In this document: piece by piece, positions 7,801 to 15,634 of the stretch | Layout: each line of letters begins with the position of its first letter | Numbering within the stretch: the stretch's first letter is position 1 | Source: an uncultured Clostridia bacterium | GTDB lineage: Bacteria > Bacillota > Clostridia > Oscillospirales > CAG-272 | Direction of reading: 5' to 3' | Length of the DNA stretch: 23,340 nucleotides | NCBI GenBank assembly: GCA_937894775.1 | Contig: CALAXC010000066.1 | Location: forward strand, 1 to 23,340 | Position numbers and translations under genes: made by a program | Notes under the pieces: generated by a model | Database searches by the model: none | Seen by the model: the letters and a program-made list of their open reading frames with translations, nothing else | What the model was told of the DNA's origin: nothing

Positions 7801-8474
7801 AGACAGAGTGCAGAAATAAGCTCCGTGTGCTCGGTAACGTTGACCTTGATGCGGTAAACAAATATAATGATGTTAAAAAACGCTACGATGAAATGTCTGT
7901 TCAGATAACCGATCTTAACAATGCAAAGCAAGAGCTTCTTTCGGTTATCGAACAGCTTGAAAAGGAAATGAAGGTTGCGTTCGTTGATTCTTTCAATCAG
8001 ATAAACGAGAATTTCAACCGTGTATTTTCCGAGCTTTTCGGCGGAGGATCTGCTGAAATATCGCTTACCGATCCCGATAACGTGCTTGAAAGCGGTATCG
8101 AGATAAAGGCGGCGCCTCCTGGAAAGATAATAAAGAATATGGTTCAGCTTTCGGGTGGAGAACAGGCGTTTATAGCGATCGCGCTCTTCTTTGCGATATT
8201 GCAGGTAAACCCGACACCGTTCTGTATTCTTGACGAAATAGAAGCGGCGCTCGATGAGGTAAACGTTGTAAGACTTGCTGAGTATATCAAGAGATATTCG
8301 GGCGGAACGCAGTTTGTTATGATAACTCACAGAAGAGGTACTATGGAGGCGGCAAACCGACTCTACGGTGTAACGATGCCAGAGAGGGGTATTTCAAAAG
8401 TGCTTGAACTCGACATCGGTGAAATTTCCAAGAAAAAAGGAGAAGACTGGGATGGGATTTTTGGACAAGCTTAA
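4836..8474 (+). CDS. smc: Chromosome segregation protein SMC
   Basis: The 1212-residue length is typical for bacterial SMC. It has the N-terminal ATPase half with Walker A GPNGSGKSN (31-39), a long coiled coil, a hinge at about 500-690 (YSGSVRFVMKKY through VNVGGSFTGGSV), a second coiled coil, and the C-terminal half with signature LSGGEQA (about 1105-1111) and Walker B ILDEIEAALDE (about 1130-1140). SMC dimers with ScpAB extrude loops and organise the newly replicated chromosome. The start is GTG with GGAAAGGAG at 4821-4829 and the expected first residues (M)YLKSLEVQGFKSF. Its end overlaps ftsY by 23 nt, implying translational coupling. Confidence 0.98.
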   Translation: MYLKSLEVQGFKSFPDKTKLTFEGGTTVIVGPNGSGKSNISDAMRWVLGELSSKSLRSTKMEDIIFGGADSRRPMGYAEVSVTFDNTGMIGRLDCPYDEVTVTRRYYRSGESEYYINRRSVRLRDIYELFMNTGVGRDGYSVIGQGRIADIISKKSDERRGIFEDASGIAKYRHKKSESERKLASTEDNMTRINDIFAEVESQVIPLEKEAAKAKKAIELLETKKKVDVQLWLYDTEKLRDDIGKAEGLFAAAEFELNNADDSITALEKQNDRIFEISQSNKAESESLLMQIREQTEKIHRLDSEYGIADTNISYTKEMIAAAEGSRESSRRSIENEEKLDLERTEKIEDLKKELDEKNGQKEQAEEFKLKCSKDAQVIAENMDTALYDIRSLEAEQADIKARISFIDNSKNSELDKNAAMLKEISEYEELSVSLDQQAQRIKNTVDEYNAVMTEAQEILDTASGELEGLYSERDEENGERTSLSLRLESVTQRIETFKAMEQQFEGYSGSVRFVMKKYNEGGIVDRYGNKAGRIYGPLSQLISVDDKYITAIETSLAANLQHIVVEDDNVAKAAMFALKKAEAGRATFFPVSSMKGQTATAEMREASGYAGYIAVADELVVADKKFSNILSGLLGRTLIFDTIDNASAMAKALGYKVKAVTLDGQQVNVGGSFTGGSVKTNANILGRAGEIKRLETERAELSNAIAKLDTSLKALEDKISEREDERDSAEQKIGLVRVMRDTENNRYEQLGAKIEANATLIEKLKLDYEELKKARERFEEDRQALKVKLLEVENRISEIGAARADMDVKRNGILDTIQATDDSITELIIGINEIRKDIETEERMRVEAQERLDGFCEALRLQSARIDELKKRVEDYKLAQDENRRKYEAGSKLLEELNKKRSAVEEGNSEFESKLAEVNAKIREKRQLKENLFKEYTRLENRLANLRAEQDKLASRLWEDHELTRSDAVALGYPSLTPETRGEAAAKQTECRNKLRVLGNVDLDAVNKYNDVKKRYDEMSVQITDLNNAKQELLSVIEQLEKEMKVAFVDSFNQINENFNRVFSELFGGGSAEISLTDPDNVLESGIEIKAAPPGKIIKNMVQLSGGEQAFIAIALFFAILQVNPTPFCILDEIEAALDEVNVVRLAEYIKRYSGGTQFVMITHRRGTMEAANRLYGVTMPERGISKVLELDIGEISKKKGEDWDGIFGQA

Positions 8475-9357
8475 AGCGGGTCTTTCTAAAACCAAAAATG
8501 CGATATTTGGTCAGATAGATAACGTTCTTAAGGCTTTTGTAAAGGTAGATGAGGAGCTTCTTGAGGAGCTTGAGGAGCTTTTGATAATGTCAGATGTCGG
8601 TGTTAATGCGACCGAGGAGATAATTGAAAGACTCCGCGCGCAGATAAAAGACGGAAGACTTAAAGAAAAAGAGCAGGTAATAGATGCTCTTAAAGAGATC
8701 CTTGCTGATATGATAGGAGAGGGCGGAGAGCTTGATCTTTCAACTACACCTGCCGTGATCCTCGTTATCGGTGTAAACGGAGCGGGTAAGACCACTTCTA
8801 TCGGTAAGATATCAAATCGCCTTATAAAAAAAGGCAAGCGCGTAGTAGTTGCCGCTGCCGATACATTCCGCGCTGCGGCTATCGATCAGCTTGCTGTGTG
8901 GTGCGAACGTTCGGGCGCTGAGATCGTAAAGCAAAACGAAGGAAGCGATCCTGCTGCGGTCGTTTATGATGCGATCAACTATGCAAAAAAACGTAAGGCA
9001 GATGTTTTGATCATCGATACTGCGGGCAGACTTCACAACAAGACAAATCTTATGAACGAGCTTGCCAAGATAAACAGAGTTATCGATAAAGAGTGTCCCG
9101 ATGCGGCAAGAGAAAATCTTTTGGTGCTTGATGCTACTACGGGACAGAACGCAATTTTGCAGGCAAAGGAATTCAGACACGCCGCAAATATTACGGGACT
9201 TGTTCTTAATAAGCTCGACGGAACGGCGAAGGGCGGTATCGTAATATCGATAAAGAACGAGCTTGATATTCCCGTTAAATTTATCGGTGTAGGCGAAAAG
9301 ATAGATGATATGCAGGAATTCGATTCCAAAGAATTCGTTGAGGCTTTGTTCGGTTGA
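8452..9357 (+). CDS. ftsY: Signal recognition particle receptor FtsY
   Basis: The 301-residue SRP-family GTPase docks SRP-ribosome complexes at the membrane. An N-terminal helical domain is followed by the NG domain: G1 loop GVNGAGKTT (107-115), DTFRAAA, DTAGR (189-193), NKLDG (253-257) in the G4 position, and TAKGG. It has only a short N-terminal extension with the amphipathic start MGFLDKLKAGL, as in many Gram-positives. The start at 8452 is preferred over the in-frame ATG at 8404 because AAGGAG at 8437-8442 precedes it and MGFL matches family starts. This start lies inside the last codons of smc. Confidence 0.97.
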   Translation: MGFLDKLKAGLSKTKNAIFGQIDNVLKAFVKVDEELLEELEELLIMSDVGVNATEEIIERLRAQIKDGRLKEKEQVIDALKEILADMIGEGGELDLSTTPAVILVIGVNGAGKTTSIGKISNRLIKKGKRVVVAAADTFRAAAIDQLAVWCERSGAEIVKQNEGSDPAAVVYDAINYAKKRKADVLIIDTAGRLHNKTNLMNELAKINRVIDKECPDAARENLLVLDATTGQNAILQAKEFRHAANITGLVLNKLDGTAKGGIVISIKNELDIPVKFIGVGEKIDDMQEFDSKEFVEALFG

Positions 9358-9368
9358 TGGGGGATAAA

Positions 9369-9962
9369 ATGAAGATAGTATTAGCTTCACGCAATCCGAA
9401 TAAAATATCCGAGCTTCAGACATTACTTTCAAAGCATATTGAGGGTATTGAGATAGTTTCGCTTGATAGCGTAGGAATTACCGAGGATATAGAGGAGAAC
9501 GGAACGACGTACCGTGAAAATGCTTTAATAAAAGCAACTGTGGCGGCAAGCTCGGGGTATATCGGTGTTGGTGACGATTCGGGACTTTCGGTAAGAGCGC
9601 TTGACGGCGCTCCCGGAGTTTTTTCGGCAAGATATGCGGGCGGACACGGGGATACCGATGCAAATAATGAGTTACTTCTTAAGAATCTTGAAAATGAGAG
9701 CGACCGTTTTGCAGAGTTCGTTTGTACTATAGCTTGCGTATTTCCCGACGGAAGAGAGTCTATCGTGGTCGAGGGAAGAACTCAGGGAGTTATTCTGAAA
9801 GAGGGCAGAGGCTCGGCAGGCTTTGGTTATGATCCGCTGTTTTATTACGAGCCTTATCAAAAGACCTTTGCCGAGCTGTCGGCGGATGAGAAAAACGCAA
9901 TATCTCATAGGGGAAAAGCGATAGAGCTTTTTGCCAAGGAACTTAAAAAAATAAATTTATGA
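9369..9962 (+). CDS. rdgB: XTP/dITP diphosphatase (RdgB/HAM1 family)
   Basis: The 197-residue cytosolic housekeeping enzyme hydrolyses non-canonical purine triphosphates (XTP, dITP, ITP) to monophosphates and so keeps them out of DNA and RNA. Motifs: MKIVLASRNPNKISEL with the substrate-binding S/T-x-N-x-x-K type N-terminus, GDDSGLSV catalytic acidic pair, GAPGVFSARYAG, GFGYDPLF, and SHRGKA near the end. The family's usual start corresponds to ATG 9369, with GGGGGA at 9359-9364; ATG 9357, overlapping the ftsY stop, is possible but has a weaker ribosome binding site. It is first in a compact housekeeping run ending with the LCP gene. Confidence 0.95.
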   Translation: MKIVLASRNPNKISELQTLLSKHIEGIEIVSLDSVGITEDIEENGTTYRENALIKATVAASSGYIGVGDDSGLSVRALDGAPGVFSARYAGGHGDTDANNELLLKNLENESDRFAEFVCTIACVFPDGRESIVVEGRTQGVILKEGRGSAGFGYDPLFYYEPYQKTFAELSADEKNAISHRGKAIELFAKELKKINL

Positions 9963-9980
9963 TATGAAAGAGGAATAGAA

Positions 9981-10274
9981 ATGCTTACTTCAAAGCAGAG
10001 AGCGCAGCTTCGTGCTATAGCGGCTTCCGAAAGTGCGATCATGCAGATAGGCAAGGGCGGAATAAGTGAAAATCTTATAAAAACCGTTTCCGATGCTCTT
10101 GAAGCGAGAGAACTTATCAAGCTTAGTGTTCTCGAAAATTGCGAGTATACTTCCAAGGAGGGAGCAAATGCTCTTGCAGAGGCTGTAGGTGCGGATGTGG
10201 TAGGAGTTATAGGAAGAAAAATAATTCTTTACCGTGAGTCGCAGGAAAACAAAAAAATCGAATTAAAAAAATAA
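9981..10274 (+). CDS. yhbY: YhbY-type CRM-domain RNA-binding protein
   Basis: This 97-residue protein consists of one CRM domain, with the N-terminal KQRAQLRAIA helix, the GKGG loop (GKGGISENLI) and the C-terminal IGRKIILYRES strand. The family associates with pre-50S ribosomal subunits in bacteria. It lies 18 nt after rdgB, with GAGGA at 9969-9973 as ribosome binding site, and 36 nt before nadD, consistent with one operon. Confidence 0.93.
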   Translation: MLTSKQRAQLRAIAASESAIMQIGKGGISENLIKTVSDALEARELIKLSVLENCEYTSKEGANALAEAVGADVVGVIGRKIILYRESQENKKIELKK

Positions 10275-10310
10275 ATTTAAGTTATTAAATCGTCAAAGGA
10301 GGGTACAATA

Positions 10311-10940
10311 ATGAACGGCACAGATCAACTTCGTGTTGGCATTTTTGGCGGCACGTTTGCTCCGATACACAACGGACACGTTGCGGCGGCAAAAGCTTTT
10401 ATGGAACAGATGAAGCTGGATTATCTTTATATAATCCCGACGTGTATACCTCCGCATAAGCAGATAGACAGCTCTGACGATCCGCATTACAGAATGAAAA
10501 TGTGTGAGCTTGCTTTTGCAGATACCGACGGAGTTGTAGTATCCGATATCGAGATCAAAAGAGGCGGAAAAAGCTATACTTATGATACTTTGACCGAGCT
10601 TTCACGTCCCGATACACGGCTTTTCTTTATGTGCGGTACAGATATGGTTCTTACCTTTGATACGTGGTACCGTTATGAGGATATATTAAAACTGTGTTAT
10701 CCTGTCTATATAAGACGTGAGAATGATCCTATATTAAGCGCGCGTATAATTTCGAAGATAACAGAGTATTATGAAAAATACGGTGTTATGTTCAGACGTA
10801 TCGTTACAGAGCCTATCGAAATATCTTCTACAGAGATAAGAAGAAGAGCGGCAAAGGGTGAGGATATATCCTCGCTTGTGCCAAAAAGGGTAGCAGATTT
10901 TATTATTGAGAACCGACTTTATCTTAAGGAGAAAGAATGA
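10311..10940 (+). CDS. nadD: Nicotinate-nucleotide adenylyltransferase
   Basis: The 209-residue enzyme transfers AMP from ATP to nicotinate mononucleotide in NAD synthesis. The nucleotidyltransferase fold is shown by GGTFAPIHNGH (13-23, the (H/T)xGH motif with His20 and His23), IIPTCIPPHK, the GTDMVLTFDTWYRYEDIL segment, and the second catalytic motif ISSTEIRRR near 169-177. A strong site AAAGGAGGG (10295-10303) precedes the ATG. Its stop overlaps the start of yqeK (ATGA), the usual partner gene in Bacillota. Confidence 0.97.
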   Translation: MNGTDQLRVGIFGGTFAPIHNGHVAAAKAFMEQMKLDYLYIIPTCIPPHKQIDSSDDPHYRMKMCELAFADTDGVVVSDIEIKRGGKSYTYDTLTELSRPDTRLFFMCGTDMVLTFDTWYRYEDILKLCYPVYIRRENDPILSARIISKITEYYEKYGVMFRRIVTEPIEISSTEIRRRAAKGEDISSLVPKRVADFIIENRLYLKEKE

Positions 10941-11566
10941 TGCTTTTTTCAGCGCAAGAACTTGATTTTCTCTATGATAAAGTTAAAGAGGGTATGTCCG
11001 ACTACCGCTTTGAGCATACGGCAGGAGTTGAAAGGGCGGCGATCGCGCTGGGCGAGATCTATATGCCAGACCGCATCGATGAGCTTCGTGCGGCGGCGCT
11101 TTTGCACGATATAACCAAGGAGCTTTCTGTTGAAGAACACATAGAGCTTGCAAAACGCAACGGAAGAGTGCTTTTGGAGGACGAGCTGAGATCTCCGAAA
11201 ACACTGCACGCAATAACGGCAGAATATGCTGTGCGCGAGCGGTTTTCGCCTTTTGCAAGCGAAGGCGTATGTCAAGCGGTGAGATTTCATACTACGGGAA
11301 ATGAGAATATGTCTGCCTTTGATGCTATAATATATCTCGCTGACTATATTGAAGATACTCGCACATTTGAGGATTGCATTTATCTGCGTAATTATTTTTG
11401 GTCAGCAGAACCTTCAAAAATGGAGATTGCAGCAAGGGAGGAGCATCTTTGGAAAACTGTTTTGCTCTCGCTTGATATGACGGTTAGCGATCTTGAGAAA
11501 AATCAAAAATATATAAGCGAAGCTACATTGCTTGCAAGAGCGGCTCTTGCAAAAAGACTTAGTTAA
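10937..11566 (+). CDS. yqeK: YqeK-type HD-domain hydrolase (symmetrical Ap4A hydrolase family)
   Basis: The 209-residue HD-domain protein has His27 (RFEHTAG), the HD pair His57-Asp58 (LLHDITKE), His91 (LHAITAEY), His118 (FHTTG) and Asp136 (LADYIEDTR), the full metal-ligand set of the YqeK family. Characterised members split diadenosine tetraphosphate into two ADP. The start overlaps the nadD stop by 4 nt (AAGGAG at 10926-10931), so translation is probably coupled. The stop at 11564-11566 abuts a hairpin that fills the gap to the next gene. Confidence 0.94.
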   Translation: MMLFSAQELDFLYDKVKEGMSDYRFEHTAGVERAAIALGEIYMPDRIDELRAAALLHDITKELSVEEHIELAKRNGRVLLEDELRSPKTLHAITAEYAVRERFSPFASEGVCQAVRFHTTGNENMSAFDAIIYLADYIEDTRTFEDCIYLRNYFWSAEPSKMEIAAREEHLWKTVLLSLDMTVSDLEKNQKYISEATLLARAALAKRLS

Positions 11567-11567
11567 A

Positions 11568-11611
11568 TGATTCCTCTACATAAAATAATTTAATTTTGTG
11601 TGGAGGAATTA
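11568..11611 (+). promoter_or_regulatory. Long hairpin sequestering the LCP gene ribosome binding site
   Basis: The arm ATTCCTCTACATAAAAT (11570-11586) pairs along its full length with ATTTTGTGTGGAGGAAT (11593-11609) around the loop AATTTA: 17 bp with two G-U pairs, extendable to 19 bp by G-U and T-A. The 3' arm contains the Shine-Dalgarno GGAGGAAT of the next gene and ends just before its ATG at 11612. The 5' arm begins just after the yqeK stop. There is no T-run, so it is not a terminator. The geometry suggests that LCP translation depends on ribosomes finishing yqeK, or on a factor or temperature that opens the stem. Confidence 0.8.
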
Positions 11612-12604
11612 ATGATTAAAAGAATTTTAAAACCGATTATTTTTTTAACGGTAGTATTGATAATTACGGTGATCTTGACCGTTGCTTCTAATAAAAATTC
11701 AGAAAAAGAGAACGGTGAGAACGGTCAGATAAGCGCATCTGTCGATAAAAATGACGACCGTTTTTGCGTTCTTATTTTTGGAAAAGATAAAGTATCGGGG
11801 CTTTCCGATGTTATAATGCTTGCATCTTTTGATGCCGAAAATAAAAATGCTTGCGTTTTACAGATCCCGCGCGATACCTATGCCGAATATGAAAATTCCG
11901 AATACCGTAAGATAAACGGAGTTCTCAGAGCGCTTGGTGAAGAGGGGGCGTGCTCTTTTTTTGAAGAGTCGTTCGGAATAGAGATAGACGGATTTGTCAG
12001 TATTGATCTTGAAGGCTTCAGAGCTATGGTCGATGCTATGGGCGGAGTGGAAATGAATGTTCCGCGCGATCTTAAATATTCAGATCCGGGACAAGGTCTT
12101 TATATCGATCTTAAAGCAGGTAAGCAGCTTCTTAACGGAAGTCAGTCCGAAATGCTGGTTCGTTATAGAAGCGGATATACCCGCGGAGATCTTGACCGAC
12201 TTGATATGCAAAAACGCTTTTTGGCGGCGTTTTTTGTTTCTTTAAAGAAAAAAATAACACCTTTTAATATTTATTCTGTTGCCAACAGTGCTTTACCCTA
12301 TGTAAAAACCAATATTTCGGTTGCCAAGATGCTCTCTCTTAGTTTAAATGTTATTACACTCAATGAGGAAAACGTCTGTATAGCTACGGCTTCGGGTGAG
12401 GATGCTGTGTCTGAGGTAAGCGGAGCATCTTTTTACGTTATTTCAGCGCAAGGTGTATCAAGGGTTACGGAAAAATATTTTACTCAGAACGGAAGAGGCT
12501 TTGACAGTGAGGAGAGATTTCTTCATCCGTCACTTGAAAGCTTCAGAAAAATTTATGCAAAAAAAGATGAAAATGAACTCTTTTTAATATCGGATCTTAA
12601 ATAA
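11612..12604 (+). CDS. LytR-CpsA-Psr (LCP) family cell-wall glycopolymer ligase
   Basis: The 330-residue protein has one N-terminal membrane segment (about 4-26) and an extracellular LCP domain. Family motifs are FGKDKVSGLSDVIMLASF, LQIPRDTYAEY, FVSIDLEGFRAMVDAMGGV, a SGYTRGDLDRLDMQKRFL block with Arg/Asp residues, and RYRSG. The family transfers polyprenyl-phosphate-linked glycopolymers (teichoic acids, capsule) onto peptidoglycan. ATG 11612 is chosen with GGAGGAAT directly upstream; the GTG at 11600 overlaps that site and is rejected. An LCP gene between yqeK and rsfS recurs in Clostridia. Its site is buried in the hairpin described at 11568. No clear terminator follows; the next promoter starts 25 nt after the stop. 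Confidence 0.93.
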   Translation: MIKRILKPIIFLTVVLIITVILTVASNKNSEKENGENGQISASVDKNDDRFCVLIFGKDKVSGLSDVIMLASFDAENKNACVLQIPRDTYAEYENSEYRKINGVLRALGEEGACSFFEESFGIEIDGFVSIDLEGFRAMVDAMGGVEMNVPRDLKYSDPGQGLYIDLKAGKQLLNGSQSEMLVRYRSGYTRGDLDRLDMQKRFLAAFFVSLKKKITPFNIYSVANSALPYVKTNISVAKMLSLSLNVITLNEENVCIATASGEDAVSEVSGASFYVISAQGVSRVTEKYFTQNGRGFDSEERFLHPSLESFRKIYAKKDENELFLISDLK

Positions 12605-12629
12605 AATTTATTATAGTTTTGATTTTGTA

Positions 12630-12658
12630 TTGACAAAAGAGATCTTTTGCTTTAAAAT
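12630..12658 (+). promoter_or_regulatory. Promoter of rsfS-leuS
   Basis: TTGACA (12630-12635), a 17-nt spacer and TAAAAT (12653-12658). The leader also holds a small inverted repeat ATATGT-TTTAC-ACATAT (12685-12701) just before the ribosome binding site GAAAGGA. Confidence 0.75.
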
Positions 12659-12714
12659 TATATAGATAGGTAAATTTCAAAAAAATATGTTTTACACATA
12701 TGAAAGGATAAAAA

Positions 12715-13083
12715 ATGGACTTTATTGAGAATACAGAAATCGCAACGACACCGATTGATGCGGCTGACGCAAAATCACTTGCTGAGGCTATCGCAGAGGT
12801 GCTTGATTCCAAAAAAGCAAGAGATATAAAGGTTCTGTATGTTGAGGATAAGACCGTGATCGCTGAATATTTTGTGGTTTGTACGGGTAACTCAAGTACG
12901 CAGGTAAAGGCTCTTGCGGGAGAGGTTGAATACCGTATAGGTCAGCGCGGAGTTGAACCCTACAGCATAGAGGGAAGAGATAACGGCACCTGGCTCTTGC
13001 TCGACTATAGCAACGTTATCGTTCATATATTCGGACGCGAAGCGAGAGAATTTTACAACCTTGATAAGCTTTACGAGGATTAA
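12715..13083 (+). CDS. rsfS: Ribosomal silencing factor RsfS
   Basis: The 122-residue protein binds L14 (uL14) on the 50S subunit and blocks subunit joining when nutrients are scarce. Family blocks are visible: KARDIKVLYVEDKT, AEYFVVCTGNSSTQVKAL, the YSIEGRDNGTWLLLDY motif and VHIFGREAREFYNLDKLY at the C-terminus. An extra N-terminal stretch of about 15 residues precedes the core. GAAAGGA at 12702-12708 supports the ATG. It is co-transcribed with leuS, 23 nt downstream. Confidence 0.96.
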   Translation: MDFIENTEIATTPIDAADAKSLAEAIAEVLDSKKARDIKVLYVEDKTVIAEYFVVCTGNSSTQVKALAGEVEYRIGQRGVEPYSIEGRDNGTWLLLDYSNVIVHIFGREAREFYNLDKLYED

Positions 13084-13106
13084 AAAAGGCAAAGGATTGG
13101 ATAGAA

Positions 13107-15542
13107 ATGAAATATAATTATACAGAGATCGAAAAAAAGTGGCAGGAATATTGGGAAAAGAACCAGACCTTTAAAACAGATGTGTGGGATTTTTCAAAGC
13201 CTAAATATTATGTACTCGATATGTTTCCGTATCCGTCGGGCGTAGGTCTTCACGCAGGACATCCCGAGGGCTATACAGCAACGGATATAGTTTCAAGAAT
13301 GAAGAGAATGCAGGGATATAACGTATTGCATCCTATGGGATACGATTCCTTTGGATTACCTGCCGAGCAGTATGCGGTAACTACGGGTAACCACCCTAAC
13401 GGATTTACTCAGGAAAATATAAAGACATTTTCAAAGCAGCTTAAAGAGCTTGGATTTGACTATGACTGGACTAAAATGCTCGCTACAAGCGATCCTGAGT
13501 TTTATAAGTGGACTCAGTGGATATTCAAGCAGCTCTATCTTGACGGATATGCACAGTATATCGATATGCCTGTAAACTGGTGTGAGGAGCTCGGCACTGT
13601 TCTTTCCAATGATGAGGTCATTGACGGAAAGAGTGAACGCGGCGGATATCCCGTTGTAAGAAAAAATATGAAGCAGTGGGTTATAAATCAGCCTGCTTTT
13701 GCCGAGGCGCTTCTTGAAGGACTTGACGAGATAGATTGGCCCGAGTCTACAAAGCTTATGCAGAAAAACTGGATAGGTAAGTCTACGGGTGTTGAGGTTA
13801 AGTTTGATATCGTTGGCGGCGGAGAATTTTCTATATTTACTACTTGTATCGAAACGATATACGGTATAACCTTTATGGTTCTTGCTCCCGACGGAGATAT
13901 TGTAAAATCTCTTATGCCGAGAATAGAAAACAAGGCAGAGGTCGAAGCGTATATTGCCGAAACACTTAAGAAGAATGATATGGACAGAACCGAACTCAAT
14001 AAGACCAAATCGGGCTGTGAGCTTAAGGGTGTTACCTGCATAAACCCCGTAAACGGTAAAGAGGTAAGAATGTTTATCGGTGATTTCGTTCTTGCGAGCT
14101 ACGGTACGGGTGCGGTAATGGCGGTTCCTTCTCACGATCAGCGAGATTTTGAGTATGCCATAGCGCACAATATAGATATGATTCAGGTAATCGACGGAAA
14201 TGAAAAGCTTGGACATGTTGACGTATCCGAAAAGGCTTTTGAAAAGGGTGAATATCTCGGTAAGGGATATATACTTATAAATTCCGAGGAATTCAGCGGT
14301 CTTACCGTTGAAGAAGCTAAAGAGGCTATAACGGCAAAGCTCGAAAAAATGGGTGTTGCTAAGAGAACTGTTAATTATCATTTCAGAGAATGGATATTTG
14401 CAAGACAGCGTTATTGGGGTGAACCCGTTCCCGTTGTTCACGGAGAAGACGGAAAGATCCACGTTCTTGATGATGAGGAGCTTCCGCTTATCCTTCCCGA
14501 GCTTGAAAATTATAAGGGAGTAAACGGAAAAGCACCTCTTGAAAATGCAACCGAATGGAAGGCATATGACAAGAACGGTGTTAAGGGCTTAAGAGAAACT
14601 TCTACAATGCCCGGATCGGCAGGTTCAAGCTGGTACTTCCTCAGATATATCGATCCTAATAACGATAAGGAATTTGCGGATCAAGAGCTTTTGAAGCATT
14701 GGATGCCGGTTGACCTTTACATAGGCGGACCTGAGCACGCAGTAGGACATCTTATGTATTCGAGAATCTGGAACAGATATCTTTACGATAAGGGGCTTGC
14801 TCCTACAAAAGAACCTTTTAAAAAGCTTGTGCATCAGGGAATGATACTCGGTGCAAACGGAATAAAGATGGGTAAGAGATTCCCGGAGTTTGTTGTAAAT
14901 CCGAGTGATGTAGTTCGTGATTACGGTGCAGATACACTTCGTCTTTACGAAATGTTTATGGGCCCGCTTGAGGTTTCAAAGCCTTGGAGCGATCAGGGCG
15001 TTGAAGGTGCAAAACGATTCCTTAACAGAGTTTGGGCGTTCTTTACCGAACCTGATAACATAATTGACGGAGAAGTTCCCGCGCTCGAGAAGATCTATCA
15101 TAAGAGTGTTAAGAAGATAACCGAGGACTTTGAAAAGCTCGCATTCAATACAGCAATCTCACAGATGATGATATTTGTTAATGCGGTTTATAAAGAGGGC
15201 AAATGTCCTAAGTCTTACGCAGAGGGACTTATCAAGATGCTTTCTTGTATCTGTCCTCATATCGGAGAAGAAATGTGGTCGCTTCTCGGTCATAACGATA
15301 CTATTGCTTATGAGAGCTGGCCTTCTTATGACGAAGCTAAGACTGCTGATGACAGCGTAGAGGTTGCACTTCAGATAAACGGTAAGCTCAGAGGAACGAT
15401 AATGCTTCCTATCAACTGTCCCAAGGAAGAAGCAATTGCAGCGGCGAAGGCAGATGAAAGAATTGCGGCGGCTATTGAAGGAAAGACGGTGATTAAGGAA
15501 ATCGCAGTTCCTAATAAGATTGTTAATATAGTTGTAAAATAA
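13107..15542 (+). CDS. leuS: Leucine--tRNA ligase with divergent signature motifs
   Basis: The 811-residue class Ia synthetase charges tRNA-Leu. It has the HIGH motif as HAGH (49-52) in FPYPSGVGLHAGHPEGYTATD order, a CP1 editing domain (about 225-400) containing GTGAVMAVPSHDQRDFEYA, RQRYWGEP, MPGSAGSSWYFLRY, and a C-terminal anticodon-binding region ending in LQINGKLRGTIMLP. Two motifs differ from the common bacterial form: the KMSKS loop reads KMGKR (587-591, followed by FPEFVVNP), and the threonine-rich editing motif, usually TTRPDT, reads TTCIETI. The rest of the protein is intact and of normal length, so this is probably a lineage-specific form. AAAGGA at 13090-13095 precedes the ATG. Confidence 0.96.
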   Translation: MKYNYTEIEKKWQEYWEKNQTFKTDVWDFSKPKYYVLDMFPYPSGVGLHAGHPEGYTATDIVSRMKRMQGYNVLHPMGYDSFGLPAEQYAVTTGNHPNGFTQENIKTFSKQLKELGFDYDWTKMLATSDPEFYKWTQWIFKQLYLDGYAQYIDMPVNWCEELGTVLSNDEVIDGKSERGGYPVVRKNMKQWVINQPAFAEALLEGLDEIDWPESTKLMQKNWIGKSTGVEVKFDIVGGGEFSIFTTCIETIYGITFMVLAPDGDIVKSLMPRIENKAEVEAYIAETLKKNDMDRTELNKTKSGCELKGVTCINPVNGKEVRMFIGDFVLASYGTGAVMAVPSHDQRDFEYAIAHNIDMIQVIDGNEKLGHVDVSEKAFEKGEYLGKGYILINSEEFSGLTVEEAKEAITAKLEKMGVAKRTVNYHFREWIFARQRYWGEPVPVVHGEDGKIHVLDDEELPLILPELENYKGVNGKAPLENATEWKAYDKNGVKGLRETSTMPGSAGSSWYFLRYIDPNNDKEFADQELLKHWMPVDLYIGGPEHAVGHLMYSRIWNRYLYDKGLAPTKEPFKKLVHQGMILGANGIKMGKRFPEFVVNPSDVVRDYGADTLRLYEMFMGPLEVSKPWSDQGVEGAKRFLNRVWAFFTEPDNIIDGEVPALEKIYHKSVKKITEDFEKLAFNTAISQMMIFVNAVYKEGKCPKSYAEGLIKMLSCICPHIGEEMWSLLGHNDTIAYESWPSYDEAKTADDSVEVALQINGKLRGTIMLPINCPKEEAIAAAKADERIAAAIEGKTVIKEIAVPNKIVNIVVK

Positions 15543-15555
15543 TTTTGTAAAGCTA

Positions 15556-15584
15556 TTGACAAATATTAAAAAAGAGAGTATAAT
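15556..15584 (+). promoter_or_regulatory. Promoter of rpsU
   Basis: Perfect TTGACA (15556-15561), a 17-nt spacer, and perfect TATAAT (15579-15584), as expected for a strongly expressed ribosomal protein gene. Confidence 0.88.
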
Positions 15585-15634
15585 TATATAGATTTTGATT
15601 GCTATTGCAATACGCGGAGGGAGGGAAAACGATA

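Noticed and set aside
9943..10278. The same AT-rich string TTAAAAAAATAAATTTA at the ends of rdgB and yhbY
   Set aside because: Short and low in complexity; chance similarity of lysine-rich gene ends is sufficient.
13431..14462. 343-residue minus-strand frame inside leuS
   Set aside because: LeuS is conserved over this whole stretch on the plus strand; the opposite frame has no ribosome binding site and no recognisable domain.
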